Source of the DNA: Chitinophaga ginsengisoli
GTDB lineage: Bacteria; Bacteroidota; Bacteroidia; Chitinophagales; Chitinophagaceae
Assembly (NCBI RefSeq): GCF_003014595.1
Contig: NZ_PYGK01000001.1
Span: 372,001-436,000 of the forward strand
Reading direction: 5' to 3'
Length of the DNA stretch: 64,000 bases
Made by a program: the position numbers and the translations under genes. Below, piece by piece: positions 34,776-43,132 of this stretch. Every line of letters begins with the position of its first letter. Positions within the stretch are counted from its first letter, which is position 1. The notes under the pieces are model-generated. The model was not told the DNA's origin and ran no database searches. It saw nothing but the letters and a program-made list of their open reading frames with translations.

Positions 34776-35198
34776 CTAGCTACTATGGTCTGCAATGATC
34801 TTCCAGCTACCTTTAATGCGCTTGATGATGAGCGTGAAATGTCCTTCAAGATCACCTACCGTTCTTTGCAGGTGCCATTTACCTACTACAAAATAAACAT
34901 CTGAGGCCAGCGGCTTCATTTCCAATATGTTGAACGTCAGCTTTCCCATAGCTGTTGTGTCAGGATAGGACTTTTTATAATTATCCAGGGTTGCCTTCCA
35001 GCCATAGGTAGGGCCTCTCTTCCCGATAAATATCAGGGAATCGGATTGCCAGTAGGTGGTCATAAAAGCGTCGAGGTCGCCCCGGTTCCAGGAGGAGGTT
35101 TGTTGCTGTAATAATGTTCTGATGGCAGACTGCGGCTGCTGTGCGCGGGCCGCTGTAAACGGAGCGGCCAACAGGATAAGGAACAATAATAAACGCAT
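34776..35198 (-). CDS. secreted DUF4440/SnoaL-like protein
   Basis: This 140-residue protein has a signal peptide (RLLLFLILLAAPFTAARAQQ). An NTF2-like fold follows: LLQQQTSSWNRGDLDAFMTTYW, GWKATLDNYKK and WKIIADHSS, the DUF4440 pattern. I chose ATG 35198, which gives the signal peptide. It is probably a periplasmic binding or small catalytic domain; function is unknown. It is divergent from the kdn operon. Confidence 0.8.
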   Translation of the reverse strand: MRLLLFLILLAAPFTAARAQQPQSAIRTLLQQQTSSWNRGDLDAFMTTYWQSDSLIFIGKRGPTYGWKATLDNYKKSYPDTTAMGKLTFNILEMKPLASDVYFVVGKWHLQRTVGDLEGHFTLIIKRIKGSWKIIADHSS

Positions 35199-35226
35199 GG
35201 TAATTTTTAGTAAAAGATAAACAGTT

Positions 35227-35262
35227 TTTGCGATGCAGGGCAATCTGATTATACTACCTTTG
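35227..35262 (+). promoter_or_regulatory. promoter of the kdnA-kdsB-kdnB operon
   Basis: TTTG (35227-35230) and TACCTTTG (35255-35262, exact TAnnTTTG) are spaced 24 bases, slightly wide. Transcription would start about 10 bases before ATG 35279. Confidence 0.6.
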
Positions 35263-35278
35263 CAAAAATCAACAACTT

Positions 35279-36469
35279 ATGCCCGGATATGAATTTTTTG
35301 GCCCGGAAGAACGCAAGGAAATAAACGATGTACTGGAAACAGGCATTTTTATGCGTTATGGCTTCGATGGTCCCCGTAAGGGTATCTGGAAAGCTAAAGA
35401 GCTTGAACAGGCCATTTCTGAAAAACTGAACGTTGCCCACACACAGCTGGTATCCAGCGGTACCGCCGCCCTCACAACAGTAATGGCTGCATTGGGAATT
35501 GGTGCCGGAGATGAGGTGATTATGCCCACATTTACATTTGTGGCCAGCTTTGAGTGTATCATTTCCGTAGGGGCAACACCTGTCCTGGTAGATGTGGATG
35601 ATACCCTGACACTGGCCCCCGCAGCTGTGGAAGCCGCTATTACTCCCCGCACCAAAGCGGTGATGCCCGTACACATGTGTGGCGCCATGGCCGACCTGGA
35701 TGCACTGAAGGCGATCTGCGACAAACACAACCTGATTTTACTGGAAGACGCCTGCCAGTCTTTTGGTGCCAGCTATAAAGGCAAAGCGCTGGGAACGATC
35801 GGTCATGCCGGTGCATTCTCATTTGACTTTGTGAAAACGGTTACCTGTGCTGAAGGCGGTGCTATTGTAACAAACGATAAGGATATTTATATCAAATGTG
35901 ACGGATATTCCGACCATGGTCATGATCACCTTGGTGTAGATCGTGGTGCTGACCTGCATCCATTTATCGGGTATAACTACCGTATCTCCGAACTGCATGC
36001 TGCTGTGGGCCTGGCGCAGGTACGCAAGCTGGATACCTTCCTGAGTATCCACCGGAAAACAAAAAAGATCTTCAAGGATGCGCTGGCTACTGTGCCGGGC
36101 GTAACCTTCCGTCGCCTGCCTGATGCAGATGGCGATAGCGCTACCTTCCTCGCATTCTTCCTGCCGGAAGAAAGTCAGGCAAGAGCAGCAACCGCTGCCA
36201 TGAAAGCTGCCGGATTACCAGCCTTTTACTGGTATGACAATAACTGGCACTATATCCGTAACTGGGAGCACTTCAAGCAAAGCTCCATGCTATTCCGTTT
36301 TGCACCAGGACTACAGCAGGCTATGGAGCTGTATAAAGTAAAACAGTTCCCTGTTTCAGACGCTATCATGAGCCGCTGTATCTGTACGCCGATCAACCTG
36401 AGCTGGAGTGATGAAGAGGTACAGCAGCGTGCTGAGAAATTGGTGAATGCAGTAAAGAGCGCCCTATAA
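35279..36469 (+). CDS. kdnA: 8-amino-3,8-dideoxy-manno-octulosonate transaminase KdnA
   Basis: This 396-residue DegT/DnrJ/EryC1 aminotransferase has the Schiff-base lysine in FSFDFVKTVTCAEGG (about K186), LEDACQSFGA and a C-terminal WSDEEVQQ. KdnA puts an amino group on C8 of the 8-oxo derivative of Kdo. The assignment rests on its order with kdsB and kdnB, as in Shewanella, plus a length near the Shewanella enzyme. It starts 17 bases after the promoter and is followed by kdsB after 9 bases. A generic sugar aminotransferase is the alternative. Confidence 0.88.
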   Translation: MPGYEFFGPEERKEINDVLETGIFMRYGFDGPRKGIWKAKELEQAISEKLNVAHTQLVSSGTAALTTVMAALGIGAGDEVIMPTFTFVASFECIISVGATPVLVDVDDTLTLAPAAVEAAITPRTKAVMPVHMCGAMADLDALKAICDKHNLILLEDACQSFGASYKGKALGTIGHAGAFSFDFVKTVTCAEGGAIVTNDKDIYIKCDGYSDHGHDHLGVDRGADLHPFIGYNYRISELHAAVGLAQVRKLDTFLSIHRKTKKIFKDALATVPGVTFRRLPDADGDSATFLAFFLPEESQARAATAAMKAAGLPAFYWYDNNWHYIRNWEHFKQSSMLFRFAPGLQQAMELYKVKQFPVSDAIMSRCICTPINLSWSDEEVQQRAEKLVNAVKSAL

Positions 36470-36478
36470 ACGATAAGC

Positions 36479-37207
36479 ATGAAGAAAGTAGCCTTGATTC
36501 CCGCCCGTTATGGGGCTACCCGTTTCCCGGGTAAACTGATGGCTAAGCTGGGAGGTAAATCCGTTATTCTGCGTACTTATGAAAGTACCGTGAATACCGG
36601 CGTGTTTGACGAGGTAATGGTGGTTTGCGACAGCGAGATCATTTACAATGAAATTGTCAGCAACGGTGGTAAAGCCGTGATGAGCAAAAAGGAACATGAG
36701 TGCGGTACCGATCGTATAGCAGAAGCTGTTGCAGACCGTGCGGATGTTGATATCGTTGTGAATGTACAGGGAGACGAGCCTTTTACCCAGAAAGAACCGC
36801 TGGAAAAGTTGCTGAAAGTATTTGAGGGGGAAGAAGGTAAACAGGTACAGGTAGCCTCCCTGATGCAGGTGCTGAAAGACCCGCAATCCATCGAAGACCC
36901 GAACTATGTGAAGGTAGCGGTAGATAAAAAGTTCAATGCCCTGTTCTTTTCCCGTTCTGTCATTCCTTACCCACGCGACAAGAATATTCAGACCGTATAT
37001 TATGAGCATATCGGGATCTATGCATTCCGCAGGCAGACACTGATGGCCTTTACCCAAATGCCGGTAAGTCCGCTGGAAGCTGCGGAAAAGATAGAATGCC
37101 TGCGCTACCTGGAAAATGGGATCCCCATGAAAATGGTGGTGACAGAATATATGGGTGTGGAGATCGATACGCCGGAAGATCTGCTGAAGGCGGAGAAATT
37201 ACTGTAA
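36479..37207 (+). CDS. kdsB: CMP-Kdo/CMP-8-amino-Kdo synthetase KdsB
   Basis: This is a 242-residue cytidylyltransferase. ALIPARYGATRFPGKLM is the KdsB signature, followed by VVCDSEIIYNE, HECGTDRIAEA, VNVQGDEPF and the C-terminal GVEIDTPEDL. It activates the ulosonic acid with CTP for transfer to lipid A. Sitting between kdnA and kdnB, it most likely prefers 8-amino-Kdo, as in Shewanella. It is the only KdsB proper in the window; the SpsF-like gene at 1640 is a separate enzyme. Confidence 0.95.
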   Translation: MKKVALIPARYGATRFPGKLMAKLGGKSVILRTYESTVNTGVFDEVMVVCDSEIIYNEIVSNGGKAVMSKKEHECGTDRIAEAVADRADVDIVVNVQGDEPFTQKEPLEKLLKVFEGEEGKQVQVASLMQVLKDPQSIEDPNYVKVAVDKKFNALFFSRSVIPYPRDKNIQTVYYEHIGIYAFRRQTLMAFTQMPVSPLEAAEKIECLRYLENGIPMKMVVTEYMGVEIDTPEDLLKAEKLL

Positions 37208-37230
37208 TACTAAATCATTAAACGACTGAG

Positions 37231-38307
37231 ATGAAATTCAGGAACTTTAAAATGGTCGATTACGTGGTGTTTGGCCGTGGTGCGTTTGACCAGCTTGATG
37301 AGATACTGGCTCCCCGCCGTAAGGGCGAAGCGCCAATGATATTCTTTGTAGACTATTTTTTCCAGGGTAACGAGGCTTTTGCTAAACGTATTCCCCTGAG
37401 AGGTAAGGATAAGATCGTATACATTGATGTTACTGACGAGCCAAAGACCAAATATGTGGATAAAGTAAGAGACGAGTTGGTAGCGGAATTTGGTGAAGTA
37501 AGCGGTATCATTGGTATTGGCGGTGGTTCCGTAATGGACATGGCCAAAGCGGTATCACTGATGATGAAGAACCCCGGTTCTTCCGCGGACTATCAGGGAT
37601 GGGACCTCGTGAAAGTGGCCGGTGTGTATAAAGTGGGTATTCCTACGCTGTCTGGTACTGGTGCTGAAGTAAGCCGTACTTGTGTACTGACCGGGCCTAC
37701 CCGTAAACTGGGTATGAACTCCGACTTTACACCTTTCGACCAGATCGTACTGGATCCTGAGTTAATAAAAGGCGTGCCGGCAAACCAGCAGTTCTATACA
37801 GCGATGGATTGTTATATCCACTGTATCGAATCTCTGCAGGGTACTTACCTGAATGCATTCAGCCGTTCATACGGAGAAGAAGCATTGCGTCTCTGCCAGG
37901 AAATCTTCCTGGAGAAAAACACCTGGGATGATGATGCAGACGAAAAACTGATGATGGCGTCTTATGCAGGTGGTATGAGTATCGCTTATTCGCAGGTAGG
38001 GGTGGCACACGCGGTAAGCTATGGCCTGTCATACCTGCTCGGTACCAAACATGGTATTGGCAACTGTATCGTGTTTGATAAGCTGGAAGAATTTTATCCG
38101 GAAGGGGTGAGAGAGTTCAAGCAAATGGTGAAGAAGCATAATATTGACATCCCGCAGGGCATTACCAAAGGTCTGTCTGACGAGCAATTCAATGCGATGA
38201 TCGACGTATCTCTGGGCATGGCGCCATTGTGGGAAAATGCATTGGGTAAAGACTGGAAAGAACAGATGACGCGCGAGCGCCTCCGTACATTGTACGAGCA
38301 GTTTTAA
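37231..38307 (+). CDS. kdnB: 3-deoxy-manno-octulosonate 8-oxidase KdnB (iron-dependent ADH)
   Basis: This 358-residue iron-containing alcohol dehydrogenase has GIGGGSVMDMAKAVSLMM, GTGAEVSRT, MDCYIHCIES, and the metal-binding histidines in VAHAVSYGL and GTKHGIGN. KdnB oxidises the C8 hydroxyl of Kdo so that KdnA can aminate it. It is 23 bases after kdsB and ends before a terminator at 38339. The N-terminus (KFRNFKMVDYVVFGRGAF) resembles the Shewanella KdnB as I remember it. Confidence 0.88.
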   Translation: MKFRNFKMVDYVVFGRGAFDQLDEILAPRRKGEAPMIFFVDYFFQGNEAFAKRIPLRGKDKIVYIDVTDEPKTKYVDKVRDELVAEFGEVSGIIGIGGGSVMDMAKAVSLMMKNPGSSADYQGWDLVKVAGVYKVGIPTLSGTGAEVSRTCVLTGPTRKLGMNSDFTPFDQIVLDPELIKGVPANQQFYTAMDCYIHCIESLQGTYLNAFSRSYGEEALRLCQEIFLEKNTWDDDADEKLMMASYAGGMSIAYSQVGVAHAVSYGLSYLLGTKHGIGNCIVFDKLEEFYPEGVREFKQMVKKHNIDIPQGITKGLSDEQFNAMIDVSLGMAPLWENALGKDWKEQMTRERLRTLYEQF

Positions 38308-38338
38308 TATAAACATTATTAACTACTTATAAGAAAAA

Positions 38339-38366
38339 CCCCCTGCTGAAAACAGGGGGCTTTTCT
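38339..38366 (+). terminator. terminator of the kdn operon
   Basis: CCCCCTG (38339-38345) pairs with CAGGGGG (38353-38359), followed by CTTTTC. It lies between convergent kdnB and the MFS gene. Confidence 0.8.
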
Positions 38367-38375
38367 ATAAATAAC

Positions 38376-39605
38376 TTATCGCAGGAATCTTCTGATAGGT
38401 ACCCCCCGCATATGAACAAAACGCCACATGACCTGCAGTCGGCGGTTGTGATAAATAAACAGGAGATAGCAGGCCGCCATCAATGTCACGATAGCTGTAC
38501 TGTAGAATGTGAGTGAGAAGAAGCGGGCATCATTGTGATAGATAAAGGCAGACAGATAAGCGCCAAGGCCGATACCTGCTTCCATTGCAATATACATGGT
38601 GGCCAATGCGCGGCCTTTATGTTCTGGATGACCAAGGTCGATCGTCCAGGCGGTGATAGCCGGGGAGTTCATACCTACAGATACGCCATACACAACAGCG
38701 GCAGTCAGCATCATGGCCGGCGTATGTGAAATAGCCAGCAGGAAAACACCGGCAGCCATAGTAATGGTGGATATCTTCAGGATTGGTACACGGCCATATT
38801 TATCAGACACTTTACCGGCCAACAGACGGATACTGATAGATGCGCCTGTAAAGAAGGTAAAGAACAATCCTTTATTCTGAATGCCCAGGTAAGTGCTGAA
38901 ATCCGGAATGATGGTGAACAGTACGCCGTAGCTGAGATATGTCAGGAAGATAACGATCACCGGCGCCAGTACCAGGGGCTCGAATATTTCACTCTTGGAG
39001 ATCTTTAATGTGGATAAGCGGAACGGCTGTTTGTTTTGCAGCGTTTCCCGCATACCACCCACCAGGATCACAACAGACAGCAATGCAAATACTGCGGACA
39101 CCTGGAACATGATGTGGATATCCCAGTGATTAGTAATGTAGCCACCAATAGCAGGCCCCATGGCCAAACCTATTGTACTGAACAAGCCTACCATTCCCAT
39201 AGCTTCCGCCCTGCGGGTCGAGGGTACAATATCGGCAACATAGGCAGCCGTACCGGTAGGCTTAAATCCTGTGGAAAAACCATGAAAGAAACGGAGTAAT
39301 AAAAAGGCGCCAACTGAGCTGACAAGTGGGTACAACATGCTACATACTACACACACCAGCGAGCCGAAGATCATGACCGGTACACGGCCGACTGTATCTG
39401 TCAGCTTTCCGCTGAAGGGGCGGGACAATCCGGCCATCAGTGTGAAAAGTGCAAGAATATATCCTTTGTAATCCTCTCCGCCCATCCGGGTCAGATAGGC
39501 AGGCAATTCCGGAAGCAACATGTTAAAGCTGGCGGAAAACAGTGCATTGCTGAGGCATAACATCACAAAATGGAAAGTGTAAATTCTCCCGGGCGACTGA
39601 TCCAT
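38376..39605 (-). CDS. MFS transporter
   Basis: This 409-residue protein has about 12 membrane helices and the MFS loop motif (GKLTDTVGRVPVM between helices 2 and 3, again GKVSDKYGRVPIL in the second half). It is a drug/sugar-type efflux or uptake pump with unknown substrate. The ATG lies only a few bases downstream of a TAACTTTG box, so the transcript may be leaderless. It is divergent from the NYN gene and convergent with kdnB. Confidence 0.88.
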   Translation of the reverse strand: MDQSPGRIYTFHFVMLCLSNALFSASFNMLLPELPAYLTRMGGEDYKGYILALFTLMAGLSRPFSGKLTDTVGRVPVMIFGSLVCVVCSMLYPLVSSVGAFLLLRFFHGFSTGFKPTGTAAYVADIVPSTRRAEAMGMVGLFSTIGLAMGPAIGGYITNHWDIHIMFQVSAVFALLSVVILVGGMRETLQNKQPFRLSTLKISKSEIFEPLVLAPVIVIFLTYLSYGVLFTIIPDFSTYLGIQNKGLFFTFFTGASISIRLLAGKVSDKYGRVPILKISTITMAAGVFLLAISHTPAMMLTAAVVYGVSVGMNSPAITAWTIDLGHPEHKGRALATMYIAMEAGIGLGAYLSAFIYHNDARFFSLTFYSTAIVTLMAACYLLFIYHNRRLQVMWRFVHMRGVPIRRFLR

Positions 39606-39609
39606 GCAG

Positions 39610-39617
39610 CAAAGTTA
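39610..39617 (-). promoter_or_regulatory. TAACTTTG -7 box of the MFS gene
   Basis: This is an exact TAnnTTTG match on the minus strand, ending 4 bases before the ATG at 39605. It suggests a leaderless mRNA. No matching -33 box was found. Confidence 0.5.
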
Positions 39618-39696
39618 CAATAAAGGGCAGAACCCCAGCCCGTTAAGGTGAAAAATACAACTTATATTATTTTACCAGCCTGCGGCTAGTATGTAG

Positions 39697-39704
39697 TAAA
39701 TTTG
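39697..39704 (+). promoter_or_regulatory. TAAATTTG -7 box of the NYN-domain gene
   Basis: This is an exact TAnnTTTG match 21 bases before ATG 39726. A TTTA at 39671-39674 sits at a 22-base spacing as a weak -33. Confidence 0.5.
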
Positions 39705-39725
39705 TAAACACCCCAATGTATAGAT

Positions 39726-40466
39726 ATGGAAAACAAAGAGCTCCGTTTGGCAGTCCTCATCGATGCAGACAATATTCCTTACGCCAGTGTAAAAGCCATG
39801 ATGGAAGAAGTGGCCAAATACGGGATACCGACTTTCAAACGGATATATGGAGACTGGACAAAACCTACCCTTACCGGCTGGAAAACGGTCCTGCTGGATA
39901 ATGCCATTACGCCTATCCAACAATACAGCTATACCAGCGGCAAGAACGCCACAGACTCGGCCATGATCATCGACGCCATGGATATTCTTTATACCGGAAG
40001 AGTGGACGGGTTCTGCCTCATTACCTCCGACAGCGACTTCACCCGTCTGGCTACCCGGCTGCGGGAAGCAGGGATGCGTGTATTCGGGCTGGGAGAGAAA
40101 AAGACGCCCAGTGCTTTCCGGGCTGCCTGCGATAAGTTCATCTACCTGGAGATCCTGGCGGGTGTAGGCAAGGAATCGTCTGCCAAAAAGAAGACAGACA
40201 AAGGAAATGGAAAAGGCATCAGCAAGGCAGACAAAGATGTCATCAACATGCTGTCGTCCAGCATCAATGATATTGCAGATGAAGATGGCTGGGCCTACCT
40301 GGGAGAGCTGGGAAATCTGCTGCTGAAGAAACAACCCGACTTTGATGCCCGTAACTTTGGATATAACAAGCTGTTACAGTTAATCAAAAGCTTTGAGGAT
40401 TTCGAAATAGATATCCGCGAAAGCAGCAAGAAGATGGGGAAGCTGGTCTATGTCAAGGTAAAATAA
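39726..40466 (+). CDS. NYN (PIN-like) nuclease domain protein with OST-HTH
   Basis: This 246-residue protein has an N-terminal NYN/DUF88 domain (VLIDADNIPYAS, IYGDWTKP, DSAMIIDAMDILY, LITSDSDFTRLATRLREAG) with the acidic metal-binding residues of a PIN-like RNase. A short lysine-rich linker leads to a C-terminal OST-HTH/LOTUS RNA-binding domain (about 165-246; GWAYLGELGNLLLKKQPDF). LabA-like proteins of this kind act on RNA, but the target is unknown. It is a stand-alone gene. Confidence 0.9.
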   Translation: MENKELRLAVLIDADNIPYASVKAMMEEVAKYGIPTFKRIYGDWTKPTLTGWKTVLLDNAITPIQQYSYTSGKNATDSAMIIDAMDILYTGRVDGFCLITSDSDFTRLATRLREAGMRVFGLGEKKTPSAFRAACDKFIYLEILAGVGKESSAKKKTDKGNGKGISKADKDVINMLSSSINDIADEDGWAYLGELGNLLLKKQPDFDARNFGYNKLLQLIKSFEDFEIDIRESSKKMGKLVYVKVK

Positions 40467-40472
40467 GACATA

Positions 40473-40511
40473 AAAAAGGCTGCTCTACTTTTGGAGTAAA
40501 ACAGCCTTTTT
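40473..40511. terminator. bidirectional terminator
   Basis: AAAAAGGCTG (40473-40482) pairs with CAGCCTTTTT (40502-40511) across a 19-base loop. It serves the NYN gene (plus) and the 47-residue ORF (minus). Confidence 0.85.
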
Positions 40512-40532
40512 AATATCTTAATAAGTTGGATA

Positions 40533-40676
40533 CTAGCGCTTAGCGTATTTAATAGCAGCGTAGAGGAACATTAATGCAAACAGAGCGATAACACCGAAAG
40601 TCAGATAGTGAGCAATCTTGTCTCCAGCCCTGTAAAAATCAGTAGTCTCTACGTTATTGATTACTTCAAGCAACAT
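40533..40676 (-). CDS. 47-residue single-pass membrane protein
   Basis: I read a short minus-strand frame from ATG 40676 to TAG 40533. It has a polar N-terminus (LLEVINNVETTDFYRAGDKI), then one hydrophobic helix (YLTFGVIALFALMFLYAAI) and a basic end KYAKR, the positive-inside signal for a C-terminus in the cytoplasm. It fills the gap between the terminator and the E1 dehydrogenase gene, and its stop is 21 bases before the shared hairpin. The family is unknown to me. Confidence 0.6.
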   Translation of the reverse strand: MLLEVINNVETTDFYRAGDKIAHYLTFGVIALFALMFLYAAIKYAKR

Positions 40677-40747
40677 AAAAAAAATGTTTAGTGGTCAGGG
40701 CTGCAAGTTAGCGCATTCTGTTTAAAAATCCCAACATGCATATTCGC

Positions 40748-42727
40748 CTAATAGTTTGCGAGTTGCTCTATATATTGATGCATACGTGTTTTAGCCAGGA
40801 AATTTTTCTCCAGTGATGCTGCAAACGGAACCGGTGTATCCAGTCCGGCACAGCGCATTACGGGAGCATCCAGCAGTGCAAAGCAATGTTCTGCTATCCA
40901 TGCGCTGATCTCTCCTCCCAGCCCGCCGGTAAGCGTATCTTCATGAAGAATTAACACTTTGCCGGTAGCGGTCACTGCTTCCCGGATAGCTTCATAATCC
41001 AGCGGCAATAAGGTACGCAAGTCCAGGATGTGAATAGATAACTGCGGATGTTGTTTGCTGTATTCCAGCGCCCAGTGTACACCAGCGCCATAGGTGATGA
41101 TACTGATATCGTCTCCGGTCTGTATTAAGTTGGCTTTCCCGATTTCTATCGTGTAGGGTGCTTCCGGCACCGGACCGCTGATACTGCGGTACAGCGCTTT
41201 ATGTTCGAAGTACAATACAGGATTAGGATCTGCAAATGCAGCCAGTAACAGGCCCTTGGCGTCTGCCGGGGTGGCGGGATATACTATTTTCAGCCCGGGT
41301 ACGTGTGTGAACCAGGCTTCGTTACTCTGGGAGTGGAAGGGGCCAGCCCCTACACCAGCGCCTGCCGGTAGCCGGACCACAACATCGGCGGTCTGCCCCC
41401 AGCGGTAATGGATCTTTGCCAGGTTATTGACGATCTGGTTGAAGCCGCAGGTGACGAAATCGGCAAACTGCATCTCCACCATACTTTTGTACCCCATCAG
41501 GGATAATCCAAGTCCGGCGCCCACAATGGCGCTTTCACAAAGGGGCGTATTCCTCACCCGTTCCTTTCCATACCTTGCAACAAAACCATCTGTGATCTTA
41601 AAAGCACCACCATATTCCGCAATATCCTGTCCCATGAGTATCAGGTTAGGGTACTGTACCATTGCCTGATCCAGTCCTTCGGAAATGGCATCGATGAAAC
41701 GTTTATCATGGGTAGCGGCACCCGCAACCGGAGGAATAGGTGAGGGCGCAGGAGCGTAAATATCCTTCAGTTCATCCGCTTCGCTGACAGGCGGAGAAAC
41801 TTCCGCCAGGGCGGTATTGATCTCCCGGTCTATTTCATGTTTCAGCGCTTCCCGGATATCGTGAATGCCTTCTTCATTGATGAGTTGCAGGAACTGTAAG
41901 AAGCCTTCAAAATGCTGGATGGGATCCTGTCTGGCCCATTCCTCGAGGAGGGCAGGAGGTACGTATTTGGTACCACTTGCTTCTTCATGACCCCTCATGC
42001 GGAAGGTCATCGCTTCTATTAAAACTGGCTGTTGTTCGTGCAGGGCGTGACGTTTCGCCTCTTTTATAGCATGATACACTTCCAGGAGATTATTCCCGTT
42101 GATGCGCATGCCCCGCATACCATAGCCGGCGGCTCTTTGTACAAGCTGTTCACAGCGGTATTGTTCTTCTACCGGGGTGCTTAATCCATAGCCGTTATTT
42201 TCTATCAGGAAGATGACGGGCAAGTCCCATACAGCCGCTACATTTAGCGCTTCATGAAACTCACCTTCACTGGTACCACCTTCGCCGGTAAAGGCCAGGG
42301 ATACCTTGTCTTCCTTTTTTAGTTTATGTGCCAGGGAAATGCCATCAGCAATAGATAGCTGAGGCCCCAGGTGAGAGATCATGCCACAGATGTGATGTTG
42401 CCGGCTGCCGAAATGAAAAGAACGTTCCCGTCCTTTGCTAAAACCCAGCGGGCTGCCCTGCCATTGGTGGAACAGTTGCTGTAATGGCATCTGCCGTGCA
42501 GTGAACACACCAAGGTTCCTGTGCAGGGGCAGGATCCACTCGTCGTTATCCAACGCTAAAGTGGCACCCACTGCAATAGCTTCCTGCCCGATGCCGGAAA
42601 ACCATTTGCTTACTTTCCCCTGCCGCAGCAACAGCAACATTTTCTCTTCTACCAGCCGGGGATATAACAAGGCTTTATAAAAAGCGAGCAATTCCCCATC
42701 ACTGATGTGTGCACGTTCAAAATACAT
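40748..42727 (-). CDS. fused alpha-beta 2-oxo acid dehydrogenase E1 (branched-chain type)
   Basis: This 659-residue thiamine-dependent E1 has alpha and beta subunits fused. The alpha half (1 to about 310) holds FTGEGGTSEGEFHEALN...IENNGYG, with Glu in place of the usual Asp of GDG. The beta half (from about 335) has GQDIAEYGGAFKITDGF, TPLCESAIVGAGLG, PAGAGVGAGPFHSQSNEAW and HEDTLTGGLGGEI. Such fused E1 proteins are common in Bacteroidota and act on branched-chain 2-oxo acids or pyruvate. No E2 or E3 gene is adjacent. Confidence 0.92.
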   Translation of the reverse strand: MYFERAHISDGELLAFYKALLYPRLVEEKMLLLLRQGKVSKWFSGIGQEAIAVGATLALDNDEWILPLHRNLGVFTARQMPLQQLFHQWQGSPLGFSKGRERSFHFGSRQHHICGMISHLGPQLSIADGISLAHKLKKEDKVSLAFTGEGGTSEGEFHEALNVAAVWDLPVIFLIENNGYGLSTPVEEQYRCEQLVQRAAGYGMRGMRINGNNLLEVYHAIKEAKRHALHEQQPVLIEAMTFRMRGHEEASGTKYVPPALLEEWARQDPIQHFEGFLQFLQLINEEGIHDIREALKHEIDREINTALAEVSPPVSEADELKDIYAPAPSPIPPVAGAATHDKRFIDAISEGLDQAMVQYPNLILMGQDIAEYGGAFKITDGFVARYGKERVRNTPLCESAIVGAGLGLSLMGYKSMVEMQFADFVTCGFNQIVNNLAKIHYRWGQTADVVVRLPAGAGVGAGPFHSQSNEAWFTHVPGLKIVYPATPADAKGLLLAAFADPNPVLYFEHKALYRSISGPVPEAPYTIEIGKANLIQTGDDISIITYGAGVHWALEYSKQHPQLSIHILDLRTLLPLDYEAIREAVTATGKVLILHEDTLTGGLGGEISAWIAEHCFALLDAPVMRCAGLDTPVPFAASLEKNFLAKTRMHQYIEQLANY

Positions 42728-42738
42728 GGTATTAAAAC

Positions 42739-43086
42739 TCAGTCGTTATCGCCTCCCGCAATGCTATGCATGATACCGCTTACAACGGTCAGGACCAGGC
42801 TGAAGATCAGCGCCCAGAAGAATCCGTCCACTTTGAATCCTTTTACAAGGTTAGAAGCCAGCAGTATAATGACAGCATTGATCACCAACAGGAACAATCC
42901 CAGTGTAAGTATCGTAGCAGGAAGTGTTAGTATAATCAGTATTGGTTTTACCAACAGGTTCAAGATAGCCAATACCAATGCAAGTATAAGGGCAGTCGTA
43001 AAATCCTTAATAGTTACACCTGGCAGCACATATGCAGAAAGCATGGCAGCCAGCGCCGTTACCAGTAAGCGGATGAGAAAGTTCAT
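42739..43086 (-). CDS. phage holin family 4/DUF360-type membrane protein
   Basis: This 115-residue protein has four hydrophobic helices: LLVTALAAMLSAYVLPGV, ALILALVLAILNLLVKPILIILTLP, ILTLGLFLLVINAVIILLAS and FFWALIFSLVLTVVSGIMHSIAG. The NLLVKPIL...LTLGLFLLVINA pattern marks the family named phage holin 4, found widely in bacteria without phage context. It lies 11 bases upstream of the E1 gene on the same strand, possibly co-transcribed. Confidence 0.85.
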   Translation of the reverse strand: MNFLIRLLVTALAAMLSAYVLPGVTIKDFTTALILALVLAILNLLVKPILIILTLPATILTLGLFLLVINAVIILLASNLVKGFKVDGFFWALIFSLVLTVVSGIMHSIAGGDND

Positions 43087-43132
43087 GTGATGAATTTTTT
43101 CGGGAAGGTAACAAAATTGATGTTATACCGGC

